In this document: positions 17,570 to 24,837 of the stretch, piece by piece
Layout: each line of letters opens with the position of its first letter
Numbering within the stretch: the first letter of the stretch is position 1
Assembly: GCA_003501365.1 (NCBI GenBank)
Contig: DNPP01000050.1
Coordinates: 44,714 to 70,089, forward strand
Reading direction: 5' to 3'
DNA length: 25,376 bases
Source of the DNA: Bacillota bacterium
Lineage (GTDB): Bacteria; Bacillota; UBA4882; UBA8346
Notes under the pieces: generated by a model
What the model was told of the DNA's origin: nothing
Databases searched by the model: none
Seen by the model: the letters and a program-made list of their open reading frames with translations, nothing else
Translations under genes and position numbers: made by a program

Positions 17570-17579
17570 GGAGCGCTCC
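17570..17579. promoter_or_regulatory. Palindrome GGAGCGCTCC, LacI-family operator-like
   Basis: A perfect 10-bp palindrome with a central CG, flanked as AGGAGCGCTCCCA, lies 42 bp upstream of the binding-protein ATG. It matches 13 of 14 positions of TGGGAGCGCTCCCA, the operator type known for the LacI-family repressor CelR. No LacI-family gene is present in the window, so the regulator would have to be encoded elsewhere. Its position downstream of the likely promoter suits a repressor roadblock (inference). Confidence 0.5.
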
Positions 17580-17591
17580 CACAAATCTATC

Positions 17592-17613
17592 TTACTATTT
17601 AACTTAATAGTAA
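17592..17613. promoter_or_regulatory. Inverted repeat TTACTATT-N6-AATAGTAA in the divergent promoter region
   Basis: Two perfect 8-bp arms are separated by TAACTT. It overlaps the likely -35/-10 area of the minus-strand operon (TTGTTA, 16 bp, TAAGAT) and lies midway between the two divergent starts. It is a good operator candidate for the YesN-like regulator encoded next door or for another repressor; AraC-type regulators more often use direct repeats. Confidence 0.5.
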
Positions 17614-17653
17614 CAAATGGATAAACCAATCCACAACAGATGGATTATTCAAT

Positions 17654-17682
17654 TTGATTTTTGAAATATTTAATAGTACAAT
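17654..17682 (+). promoter_or_regulatory. Sigma-A type promoter for the second kinase/regulator operon
   Basis: TTGATT (17654-17659) and TACAAT (17677-17682) are separated by exactly 17 bp. The predicted start site is about 38 bp before the ATG at 17727, which has AGGAG at 6 bp. Confidence 0.6.
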
Positions 17683-17726
17683 TTAGTACAGTAATTTGTA
17701 ACACTTTAGAAATATAGGAGTAAAAT

Positions 17727-18608
17727 ATGAATAACCGGATTAGTTTTCAAACTAAACTAATGGTAAATTACTCCTTTTTTACAATTGCCTTATTATTAGC
17801 ATTATGCTTTGGCTTTTACATCTACAATGCCTACCTTTTCGAGAAAAATTCCGTTAATAGCTTATATCAAGTGGTATCCAAGACCTCCCAACAACTAGAT
17901 AACTGTGTCAACGAGATGGACAAAATATCCATCCAAGTAATCTCCGATGAAGATTTAATGAGGGCATTGACCAATATTTCATTAACCGGGATCGCTGATT
18001 CCAATGATATCCGAATCCTTAATGACGCTCTGGTTGTTAAGGTTCAAGCAATTTACCGGGATAACATCTATCGGACCAGCATCTTCAATTCTTACGGTTA
18101 TTACTTTACCAGCAGGTTATATGATGAATTGGATCATAATGTAGCCGAAAAAATTTCCAAGCTTGATTGGGTTAGGGAAGCTCGCAAACGCAACGGCAGT
18201 AAATACTTGCTTCTCCCGCACGTCGACAATTGGGTTAGCGCTGGCGGGGCCGACATATTTTCCTTAGTAAGACTCATTCGCAATCCCGGGAAAGAGGTCG
18301 GTTTTATTGAAATTCAGCAGTATACGACTAAGCTAAAAGAAATATGTAATATCAATGACAGCAGCATATCTAGAGTTATGATTGTGGATCAGTCCGGAAA
18401 ACTAGTCTTTTCCAAATTCAAAACCACCCCCCAAGAAATACAATATTATACGAAAATTATTCAAAAAACTCCCCCCCAAAAACATACCGTCGAAATAAAA
18501 TCATTAACCGGCGCTTCGGAAATTATCAGTTTCCAGCCTTCCGAATACACCGGCTGGAAGGTTATCGCGGTTCAAAACAAAAAAAATTATTGGCGCCATT
18601 ACTGGTGA
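17727..18608 (+). CDS. YesM-like histidine kinase, N-terminal sensor part (frame-disrupted)
   Basis: The 293 codons encode a membrane anchor (about residues 12-38, LMVNYSFFTIALLLALCFGF) and an extracytoplasmic Cache-like sensor region ending in STGWKVIAVQN-type sequence (here YTGWKVIAVQNKKN). This is where a YesM kinase would next enter its second membrane span. Instead the frame leaves the protein at an A8 run (18579-18586) and stops 8 codons later. The missing TM2, HAMP and kinase domains follow in the -1 frame. One added A would fuse the two into a normal kinase of about 607 residues. The ATG has a good AGGAG site and a promoter upstream. It should pair with the regulator at 19542 and sense a rhamnosyl glycan product (inference). 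Alone this piece would be a non-signalling membrane receptor. Confidence 0.85.
   Translation: MNNRISFQTKLMVNYSFFTIALLLALCFGFYIYNAYLFEKNSVNSLYQVVSKTSQQLDNCVNEMDKISIQVISDEDLMRALTNISLTGIADSNDIRILNDALVVKVQAIYRDNIYRTSIFNSYGYYFTSRLYDELDHNVAEKISKLDWVREARKRNGSKYLLLPHVDNWVSAGGADIFSLVRLIRNPGKEVGFIEIQQYTTKLKEICNINDSSISRVMIVDQSGKLVFSKFKTTPQEIQYYTKIIQKTPPQKHTVEIKSLTGASEIISFQPSEYTGWKVIAVQNKKNYWRHYW
18579..18586 (+). other. A8 homopolymer where the second YesM kinase changes frame
   Basis: The upstream frame reads AAC AAA AAA AAT TAT and soon stops at TGA (18606-18608). The downstream frame, one base back, reads on as AAA TTA TTG GCG into TM2. A-AAA-AAT matches the X-XXY-YYZ slippery pattern, and A8 can also promote RNA polymerase slippage or be miscounted by sequencing. 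There is no independent ribosome binding site for the second part. Confidence 0.7.
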
Positions 18609-19549
18609 TCAGAAATATTACAATTTTTATCGGCGTAGGCATTATCTTTATTACCCTGTTTTTTTTCTTTATTTTAGCAAAAAAACTGACGACTCCTCTT
18701 AGGGAGCTAAAAAGAACCATGGAAGATATCACCATCAGCAACTTGCCCGAACCGATGCCTATTAAACATGAAAATAATGAGATTGAAGCACTCAATCAGG
18801 CATTCCGCCAAATGCGAGATCGGCTTAATCAAGCCATTGAACGGGAATTTAAATCCCAATCCCTCCAAATGAAAGCCCACTTTGATGCGCTTCAAGCTCA
18901 AATCAATCCGCATTTTCTTTACAATATGCTTACGATACTGGGAAACATGGGGGATGAAGCCGGCCAGAATGAGATTTCACTCATCTGCCTCAATCTGTCA
19001 AAAATTTTGCGTTATTCAACTTCAACCGGAAAAGCCTGGGCTAGCCTACAGGAAGAAATCAATCATACTTCAAATTATTTATCCCTGATGAAACGGCGTT
19101 TTGAACACCGTCTTGACTATCAGATCGATATCGATGAAGCCATCATGGATTTTCCCATTCCCAAGTTAACCATCCAACCGCTGGTTGAAAATTCCATCAC
19201 CCATGGCTTTGAAAATTCACCGGATCCCATGAAAATCATTATCAAAGGCGGTTTCATTGAGAACGGCTGGCAGATAAGCATTATGGATAATGGCTCCGGC
19301 TTTGCCGGTGATATCCTGGAAAACCTCAAAGAAAAAATCCATTATTATTCAACCAACCTGATCTCCGATCAAAAAGATATCGAATTATCCATTGGAGGAA
19401 TGGGGTTAATTAGCACTTTTGCCCGATTATTCTTGTTATATGGTAACGAATTACGCTTTGAATTAAAAAATATGGAAAACGGCGGAGCATGTATAAACAT
19501 TGGCGGGTCCCTTGACAAAATTGGCAAGGAGGGAATTCTTAATGTATAA
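18590..19549 (+). CDS. YesM-like histidine kinase, C-terminal part: TM2, HAMP, kinase, ATPase
   Basis: This frame starts with the second membrane span (ITIFIGVGIIFITLFFFFIL), then a HAMP segment (KLTTPLRELKRTMEDI). The His_kinase domain carries QINPHFLYNMLTIL (H396 in the fused numbering), followed by the ATPase domain with LTIQPLVENSITHGF, DNGSGF and GGMGLISTFARL. The first codon available in the frame is a TTG within AT-rich sequence with no Shine-Dalgarno site, so it is not a credible separate gene start. It is best read as the second half of the kinase begun at 17727. The stop overlaps the regulator start by 8 bases (ATGTATAA), implying coupled translation, which would need ribosomes to be in this frame. 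Confidence 0.85.
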   Translation: MAPLLVIRNITIFIGVGIIFITLFFFFILAKKLTTPLRELKRTMEDITISNLPEPMPIKHENNEIEALNQAFRQMRDRLNQAIEREFKSQSLQMKAHFDALQAQINPHFLYNMLTILGNMGDEAGQNEISLICLNLSKILRYSTSTGKAWASLQEEINHTSNYLSLMKRRFEHRLDYQIDIDEAIMDFPIPKLTIQPLVENSITHGFENSPDPMKIIIKGGFIENGWQISIMDNGSGFAGDILENLKEKIHYYSTNLISDQKDIELSIGGMGLISTFARLFLLYGNELRFELKNMENGGACINIGGSLDKIGKEGILNV

Positions 19550-21074
19550 AGTGATCATAGTCGACGATGAGCCACCGGTTATTCGAAATATTACGAGAGC
19601 GATTGAAAAGTATTCCACTCATTTTGAAGTTATCGGTGAAGCCTATAATGGCGCTGAAGCTTTAAAAAAAATAGCTCTTGCCAAACCTGATGTCATTTTT
19701 ACCGATATCAAAATGCCGGTAATGGACGGCATTCTATTAGTAAAAAAAATCAATGAACTCTATCCGGATGAAATCCTTCCGGTTATCATCAGTGGATACC
19801 AAGACTTTAATTACGCGAAAGAAGCCTTAAAATCCGGAGTTGTTGATTATCTTCTTAAGCCGATCGACCCCGAATCCATATCCGATCTCTTCCAAAATCT
19901 TTCTTTGAAATTGGAGAAAATATATAGCGTAAAAAGCACTGAGTTATTATATCGTACACTGAACTCCAGCCCAATCGATCCGGATTCACTCTCTCACTAC
20001 CTTGATTACAAATTTTTCGCAGCTGTCATTATCCGGAGTGCGGATTTAACGGGCTGTTTGAGCAATAGTTATCCAATACAAGACTTGAGTTTTATTCAAG
20101 CAATTGGATTGCCTTCAATTACCGAGTCTTGTGATGTAGACCGATTTTGGTTGGTAAACAGTAAAAATGAACAAACGATTATCCTTTTACTGGGATATTT
20201 ACAAAATATAACTCCGGCAGGGGTTGAGGAGGCTGTAAAAGTAATTTATAACCATTTATCAACGAATTTTCATCCCCTAACAGCCGTATTTTGCTCGAAT
20301 CCGGTTGAGCTTTCAGCTCTTCCAAACTTGATAATGAACATTTCAAAGAAACTGAATCTGCATCTAATTTTGGGCAAAAATCAATTATTGAACATTGCGG
20401 AAGATTCATCAGAGGTTTTGACCTTATCGGTACTTGATAGCAGCTTAGAAAATAAACTATCCACCCTCATTCAATTAAAATCTTTCGATTCATTAAAAGA
20501 TGAAATGACTAAACTGTTTCAAACCTGGGAAAAGCAATCACTTCCTCAGATACTCATTGAAAGGGCCTTAAAGCAAATTATCAGACTCATCGAAAAGAAT
20601 GCTCCACTGATATCTATTAGTACCACCATTAATACTGATAAACAATTGGAAGAGATTCTCGCTTTATCTTCTGATTATAACGAACTCTCACAAAGCGTTT
20701 GGGATATTATTGATGATTTATTCCAGGAATCAGAGACTTCGAAATTAAAGCGGAATTCTGCCAACGACCTGATGCAAAAAATAGAGGAATTCCTGAAGTC
20801 GAACCTTTCCGAACCCATTTCCTTACAAAGGGTCTGTGATATCTTTAATATATCTCAACCTTATCTTAGTCGGCAGTTTAGAACCTATAAAAACCTTTCA
20901 TTCAATGAATATCTAACCAATCTAAGAATCAATGAAGCCAAAAAGTTAATGGCCGAACAGCCCAATATGCTCTTAAAAGATATTGCCGAAATCGTAGGCT
21001 ATCAGGATCAGTACTATTTTAGCAGGCTTTTTAAGATGGTTACGGGGGTAAGTCCTTCGGATTATAGAAAATAA
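19542..21074 (+). CDS. YesN-like response regulator, REC plus AraC-type HTH
   Basis: About 510 residues starting at MYKVIIVDDE. The receiver domain has D8/D9, phospho-acceptor D55 in IFTDIKMP, the switch serine in VIISGYQDF and lysine in YLLKPID. A central region of about 280 residues has no assigned fold. The C-terminal AraC domain shows ISLQRVCDIFNISQPYLSRQF, LKDIAEIVGYQDQYYFSRLF and SPSDYRK. The ATG at 19542-19544 is favoured over the upstream TTG (19500), since AAGGAGG stands 9 bp before it and REC begins there. It overlaps the kinase stop by 8 bases. It should activate the divergent binding-protein/permease/GH78 operon, and possibly rhaBAD (inference). It is clearly a separate copy from the 4328-5986 regulator, with low identity outside the conserved motifs. 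Confidence 0.92.
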   Translation: MYKVIIVDDEPPVIRNITRAIEKYSTHFEVIGEAYNGAEALKKIALAKPDVIFTDIKMPVMDGILLVKKINELYPDEILPVIISGYQDFNYAKEALKSGVVDYLLKPIDPESISDLFQNLSLKLEKIYSVKSTELLYRTLNSSPIDPDSLSHYLDYKFFAAVIIRSADLTGCLSNSYPIQDLSFIQAIGLPSITESCDVDRFWLVNSKNEQTIILLLGYLQNITPAGVEEAVKVIYNHLSTNFHPLTAVFCSNPVELSALPNLIMNISKKLNLHLILGKNQLLNIAEDSSEVLTLSVLDSSLENKLSTLIQLKSFDSLKDEMTKLFQTWEKQSLPQILIERALKQIIRLIEKNAPLISISTTINTDKQLEEILALSSDYNELSQSVWDIIDDLFQESETSKLKRNSANDLMQKIEEFLKSNLSEPISLQRVCDIFNISQPYLSRQFRTYKNLSFNEYLTNLRINEAKKLMAEQPNMLLKDIAEIVGYQDQYYFSRLFKMVTGVSPSDYRK

Positions 21075-21176
21075 AAAGAAGTATCCTCGTATTCCTGTAA
21101 TAAATTGCCATTCTCCGGGGACAGTTTTGTCGCAGCCCGTAATATCCCCACTGCAATGATCAAACCAATTCAAAAT

Positions 21177-22004
21177 TTAAATTGACTTCAAAAATTCTTC
21201 CCGCAGGGTGACCTGAAAGTCTTTGGCGATATCCCGCAAATTTTGGTCGGAAATAGTCTGTTTGATGCCCTGGCCGCAACTCATGGCGCGGATATAAATA
21301 TCGGCTGATTTTTCCACCGTATGCATCAGGCCAAAGGTCATATCGAAATCCGGACCGGAACAGAAGGTTCCATGATGAGCCCAGACCGCTACATCGTATT
21401 TTTTCATCAGCTCACAGGTGGCCAGAGCGATCTTGCTGCCGCCGGGAACCATCCACGGGACAACGCCAACTCCGTCCGGGAATACCACCGGGCACTCCGT
21501 GGCCATGGTCCAGAGAATGCGGCTAAATTCCTTATCCTCCAAAGGCAGGACGAAGGTTAGCGCAATCAAACCGGGAGTATGCGCATGATAAATCACGCGA
21601 TGCTTTCCTGCGGTTACTTCTTTTTTAACACTATGGTTCATCATATGCGATGGAAATTCACTGGTTGGGACTCCGCCTTTTTCGAGGCCCCAAACAATAC
21701 GGTAACTTTCGCCCTGCTCGTCAATTTGAACAATACAAAGATTATCTTGTGGCGCTAATGCTACGTTCCTTAGAAATTTACCGCTTCCCGTAGCCACGAA
21801 ATATTCACCGCCCAGATTGGCCGCCTTGACTCCTATATTGACAAAGGGTTTATTATAGGATAAATTCGACTTAATCATTGCGATTTCCTCAGGCCGAATA
21901 CGATAAGTGAGATTACCACCGTTACGCTCATGCCATCCCTGATGAAAACCGTCATCCGCCATCCGGATAAATCCTTGCATAAATTCTGCCTTCAACACCT
22001 TCAT
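21177..22004 (-). CDS. rhaD: Rhamnulose-1-phosphate aldolase
   Basis: The 275-residue class II (zinc) aldolase matches E. coli RhaD (274 residues) in length. Catalytic E116 in PTSEFPSH and the zinc ligands H140/H142 in YHAHTPG and H211 in AHHGTF sit one position from the E. coli residues E117, H141, H143 and H212. It splits L-rhamnulose 1-phosphate into dihydroxyacetone phosphate and L-lactaldehyde in the cytoplasm. It starts 5 bp after the rhaA stop with GGAGG inside the end of rhaA, so it is the third gene of rhaB-rhaA-rhaD. No lactaldehyde reductase gene follows in the window. The convergent gap to the regulator gene (21075-21176) holds no clear terminator, only a long imperfect stem (about 21104-21157). 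Confidence 0.96.
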   Translation of the reverse strand: MKVLKAEFMQGFIRMADDGFHQGWHERNGGNLTYRIRPEEIAMIKSNLSYNKPFVNIGVKAANLGGEYFVATGSGKFLRNVALAPQDNLCIVQIDEQGESYRIVWGLEKGGVPTSEFPSHMMNHSVKKEVTAGKHRVIYHAHTPGLIALTFVLPLEDKEFSRILWTMATECPVVFPDGVGVVPWMVPGGSKIALATCELMKKYDVAVWAHHGTFCSGPDFDMTFGLMHTVEKSADIYIRAMSCGQGIKQTISDQNLRDIAKDFQVTLREEFLKSI

Positions 22005-22009
22005 TGTTC

Positions 22010-23281
22010 TTACCTCCGCTTCATTTGAACATCTGATTCGTAACCTTGAATGATTTCATACCACTCTTCTTTCACCGGAACATTTTGCTGCTCACAAAAG
22101 TAATCCCAAACCGCGCCCAGCGGATACGTTTTGATCTCCTCACCCAGCATCATCAGTTCAGTGAATTGACCACCATCCTGAAGTTCCCTTAACTTTCCAT
22201 GCGGGATCAGCATCGCACTAAGCAGTGCCTTTTGCATATTCCGGACCCCAATAACCCAAGCGGCTACCCGGTTGATGCTGGCATCAAAATAATCCAGGCC
22301 AATCATGACTTTATCCAAAGCGTTACAACGAATGATTTCCTTGGCGATTTCCTTTAATTCATCATCCAGTAATACTACATGATCGCTGTCCCAACGCATC
22401 GGGCGGGTAACATGCAAAGGTACCCTGTCAAAGAAGGCCAACAGCGCCGGTATCTTGTCGGAAACCGCTTCAGTAGGATGGAAGTGACCATTATCCAGTA
22501 AAAAGTAGAGGCCGTTTTTTGCGGCATAACTGAGATAAAATTCATGAGAACCCACTGTGTAGGCTTCAAAGCCGATACCGAAGACTTTGCCTTCAACACA
22601 GTCGATCAAGTATTTGGGGTCGTACTTCACGCAATAGATCTCATCCAGACTTTCTTTCAGGCGTAAACGTGGTCCTAAGCGGTCGGCCGGAATATCTTTA
22701 TAACCGTCGGGTATCCATAGATTGCAAAGGGATGGTGTGCCCAGTTCCTTGCCGAAGTAAGCGGCGATCTTCCGGCAAGCTTTGCCGTGCCGGATCCAAA
22801 AATTCCGGATCGCCGGATCGGGGTGAGAGAGTGTCAGCCCACTGGCTGCTTTAGGATGGGAAAAAAAGGTCGGATTAAAATCCAGCCCGAGGCCCCGTTG
22901 TTTAGCAAATTCTACCCATTTGCTGAAATGTTTTGGTTCCAGCATATCGCGTTCGACAATGTTTCCATCGACAATCCCATAACAAGCATGCACATTAATC
23001 CGGTGTTTGCCGGGAATCAGTGATAACGCCTTGTCAATATCAGCCATTAATTCCTCGGGAGTGCGGGCCTTTCCCGGATAGTTTCCGGTGGCGGCAATAC
23101 CCCCGGTCAGTCCGCCCCGGTTTTCAAAGCCGTTGACGTCGTCACCTTGCCAGCAATGAATCGAAATCGAAACCTTACTTAGTTTGGCTATCGCTTGGTC
23201 GCAATCAATACCAATCCGGCGATAGCTTTCTTTCGCCAAACGATAACTTTCGCTAATACTGTTGGTCCCATGCTCACTCAT
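22010..23281 (-). CDS. rhaA: L-rhamnose isomerase
   Basis: The 423-residue protein is close to the usual length of about 419 for RhaA and reads as one throughout. Visible landmarks are SIHCWQGDDVNGFENRGG near the N-terminus, HRINVHACYGI, the metal-site region LLDNGHFHPTEAVSDKIPAL, the RWDSDHVVLLDDELKEIA stretch and GLDYFDASINRVAAWVIG. It interconverts L-rhamnose and L-rhamnulose with a divalent metal (Mn2+) in the cytoplasm. The start ATG has a perfect AAAGGAGG at 7 bp. It lies 22 bp behind rhaB and 5 bp before rhaD, a standard rha operon order. Its supply of rhamnose should come from the GH78 enzyme at 12018-14438. Confidence 0.97.
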   Translation of the reverse strand: MSEHGTNSISESYRLAKESYRRIGIDCDQAIAKLSKVSISIHCWQGDDVNGFENRGGLTGGIAATGNYPGKARTPEELMADIDKALSLIPGKHRINVHACYGIVDGNIVERDMLEPKHFSKWVEFAKQRGLGLDFNPTFFSHPKAASGLTLSHPDPAIRNFWIRHGKACRKIAAYFGKELGTPSLCNLWIPDGYKDIPADRLGPRLRLKESLDEIYCVKYDPKYLIDCVEGKVFGIGFEAYTVGSHEFYLSYAAKNGLYFLLDNGHFHPTEAVSDKIPALLAFFDRVPLHVTRPMRWDSDHVVLLDDELKEIAKEIIRCNALDKVMIGLDYFDASINRVAAWVIGVRNMQKALLSAMLIPHGKLRELQDGGQFTELMMLGEEIKTYPLGAVWDYFCEQQNVPVKEEWYEIIQGYESDVQMKRR

Positions 23282-23303
23282 TTTATTTCCTCCTTTTTAA
23301 TGA

Positions 23304-24701
23304 TCACCATTTACTGATGGGAAAAGAGTCTGCAATAGCCTTTCTTGCTTGTGATAATGTTTCAAACTCACCGGCTCCCAACATCTGTGAAAGAATGTTG
23401 CCAATCGCGGTCGCTTCTACCGGGCCTGCCAAGATTTGTTTTCCGGTATACCGGGCGGTCAATTCATTGAGATAATCTGCTTGACTGCCTCCACCTACAA
23501 TATGGATAGTGCCGATCTTTATATCTTGTAAGCTTTCAATCTCTAAAACCGCGTCACGGTAGCTTTGGGCCAGACTACGATAGACACAAGAAGCTACTTC
23601 GCCGGGCCTAGTTGGAACCGGTAAACCTCTTTGCCTGCAAAATTCCTGCATAGCCATTACCATATTGGGGGGCGCCAAAAAAGCATGATCATTAACATCA
23701 ATGAGCGAAGGGAAATCCTTCTCCACCTCTGCCATAGCGCAAAGTTCGGAAAAGGAATAACGATCCCCCAATTCTTTTTTCACCGACTGAATAATCCATA
23801 GCCCCATGATATTTTTTAAGTAGCGGTAGCGGTAATCATAGCCGCCTTCATTGGTGAAATTGGCCAGCCGGCTTGTTTCACGGCAGTCAGCTTCCGCTTT
23901 TTCCAGACCCACGAGTGACCAGGTTCCGGAACTTATAAAAAGCGAATGACTATCGGCCAGCGGTACTGCCAGCACAGCCGATGCCGTATCATGGGTCGGC
24001 GGAAGCACCACTTCACAATTAAATCCCACCCTTTGCTGAATTGCTTTCTGTAAAGGACCTAAGGGAGTTTTCGGCATTTTCAAATCCCCAAAAAGCGCTT
24101 GTTTGATACCCAGGAGATCAATGAGCGGACGGTCCCAAGTCTTTTTTGCCGCATCTACCATACCGGTGGTCGTGGCGTTGGTATATTCATTAAATTTAAC
24201 GCCGGTCAGTAAAAAATTAAGATACTCCGGCGCCATCAGGAAACGTTCCGCCCGATCGAATATTCCCTTTTCGGTTTGTTTCAACGCTAAAAGTTGATAA
24301 ATCGTATTAAACAACTGTTTCTGAATACCGGTCCGCTGATATAACGTATCCTCCCGGATCAGTTTGCACAGCTCCCCGTCCATACCGCTGGTGCGGCTAT
24401 CCCGGTAAGCAATGGTATCTCCCAGGACTTGATCATTCTTATCCAGCAACACAAAATCTACACCCCAGGTATCAATACCCATGGTAACCGGTACTTTCCC
24501 TCGTTGGCCGCATTTTTCTAGGCCCAGTAGAATTTGCTCAAACAGATACTTGAAATCCCAGCACAGATGATTATCTTTTGTCTTCATTTCATTGGTGAAA
24601 CGGTAAATCTCTTCCAGGATAATTTGGCCGTCTTTGAATGTTCCTAGGATATGGCGACCGCCGGAAGCCCCGATATCGATTGCCAGATAATGATTATGCA
24701 T
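23304..24701 (-). CDS. rhaB: Rhamnulokinase
   Basis: This FGGY-family sugar kinase of about 465 residues phosphorylates L-rhamnulose to L-rhamnulose 1-phosphate with ATP. It shows the N-terminal nucleotide-binding loop YLAIDIGASGGRHILG, MGIDTWGVDFVLLD, the sugar-side PPTHDTASAV, SSGTWSLVG and the C-terminal HIVGGGSQADYLNELTARY signature. The start is uncertain: the ATG at 24699-24701 gives MHNHYLAIDIG, whereas the GTG at 24708-24710 would add KSM; neither has a strong ribosome binding site. It is the first gene of rhaB-rhaA-rhaD, about 35 bp downstream of a -10 box shared with the first ABC operon, and follows the AraC-family regulator gene separated by a terminator. Confidence 0.96.
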   Translation of the reverse strand: MHNHYLAIDIGASGGRHILGTFKDGQIILEEIYRFTNEMKTKDNHLCWDFKYLFEQILLGLEKCGQRGKVPVTMGIDTWGVDFVLLDKNDQVLGDTIAYRDSRTSGMDGELCKLIREDTLYQRTGIQKQLFNTIYQLLALKQTEKGIFDRAERFLMAPEYLNFLLTGVKFNEYTNATTTGMVDAAKKTWDRPLIDLLGIKQALFGDLKMPKTPLGPLQKAIQQRVGFNCEVVLPPTHDTASAVLAVPLADSHSLFISSGTWSLVGLEKAEADCRETSRLANFTNEGGYDYRYRYLKNIMGLWIIQSVKKELGDRYSFSELCAMAEVEKDFPSLIDVNDHAFLAPPNMVMAMQEFCRQRGLPVPTRPGEVASCVYRSLAQSYRDAVLEIESLQDIKIGTIHIVGGGSQADYLNELTARYTGKQILAGPVEATAIGNILSQMLGAGEFETLSQARKAIADSFPISKW

Positions 24702-24730
24702 GCTTTTCACACCACATTATTTTTATTTTC

Positions 24731-24748
24731 GGTTACATTTTTATTATA
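24731..24748 (-). promoter_or_regulatory. rhaBAD promoter -10 and initial region, shared 18-mer
   Basis: TATAATAAAAATGTAACC on the minus strand is identical to 11656-11673. The TATAAT box is perfect, but the -35 position (TTATTT, 24766-24771) is poor and lies in the foot of the terminator stem. Start by an activator such as the adjacent AraC protein is likely (inference). Confidence 0.6.
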
Positions 24749-24765
24749 GTATTGCAATCATATAA

Positions 24766-24804
24766 AAATAAGGACGTAATTTATCTAAAATTACGTCCTT
24801 ATTT
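24766..24804 (-). terminator. Rho-independent terminator after AraC-family regulator gene
   Basis: AAATAAGGACGTAAT (24766-24780) pairs perfectly with ATTACGTCCTTATTT (24790-24804) over 15 bp, with a 9-base TTATCTAAA between the arms. On the minus strand the stem runs into TTATTTTTATAT. It lies 34 bp past the stop at 24838 and insulates rhaBAD. Because it is symmetrical, it could act on both strands. Confidence 0.75.
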
Positions 24805-24837
24805 GCTTACCCATAAATTGTTTATTTCTCAAAAGCT

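Noticed and set aside
21075..21176. Possible bidirectional terminator between the second regulator and rhaD
   Set aside because: There is only a broken long stem (ATTGC/GCAAT and GGGGA/TCCCC, about 21104-21157) with large internal loops and no T-tract.
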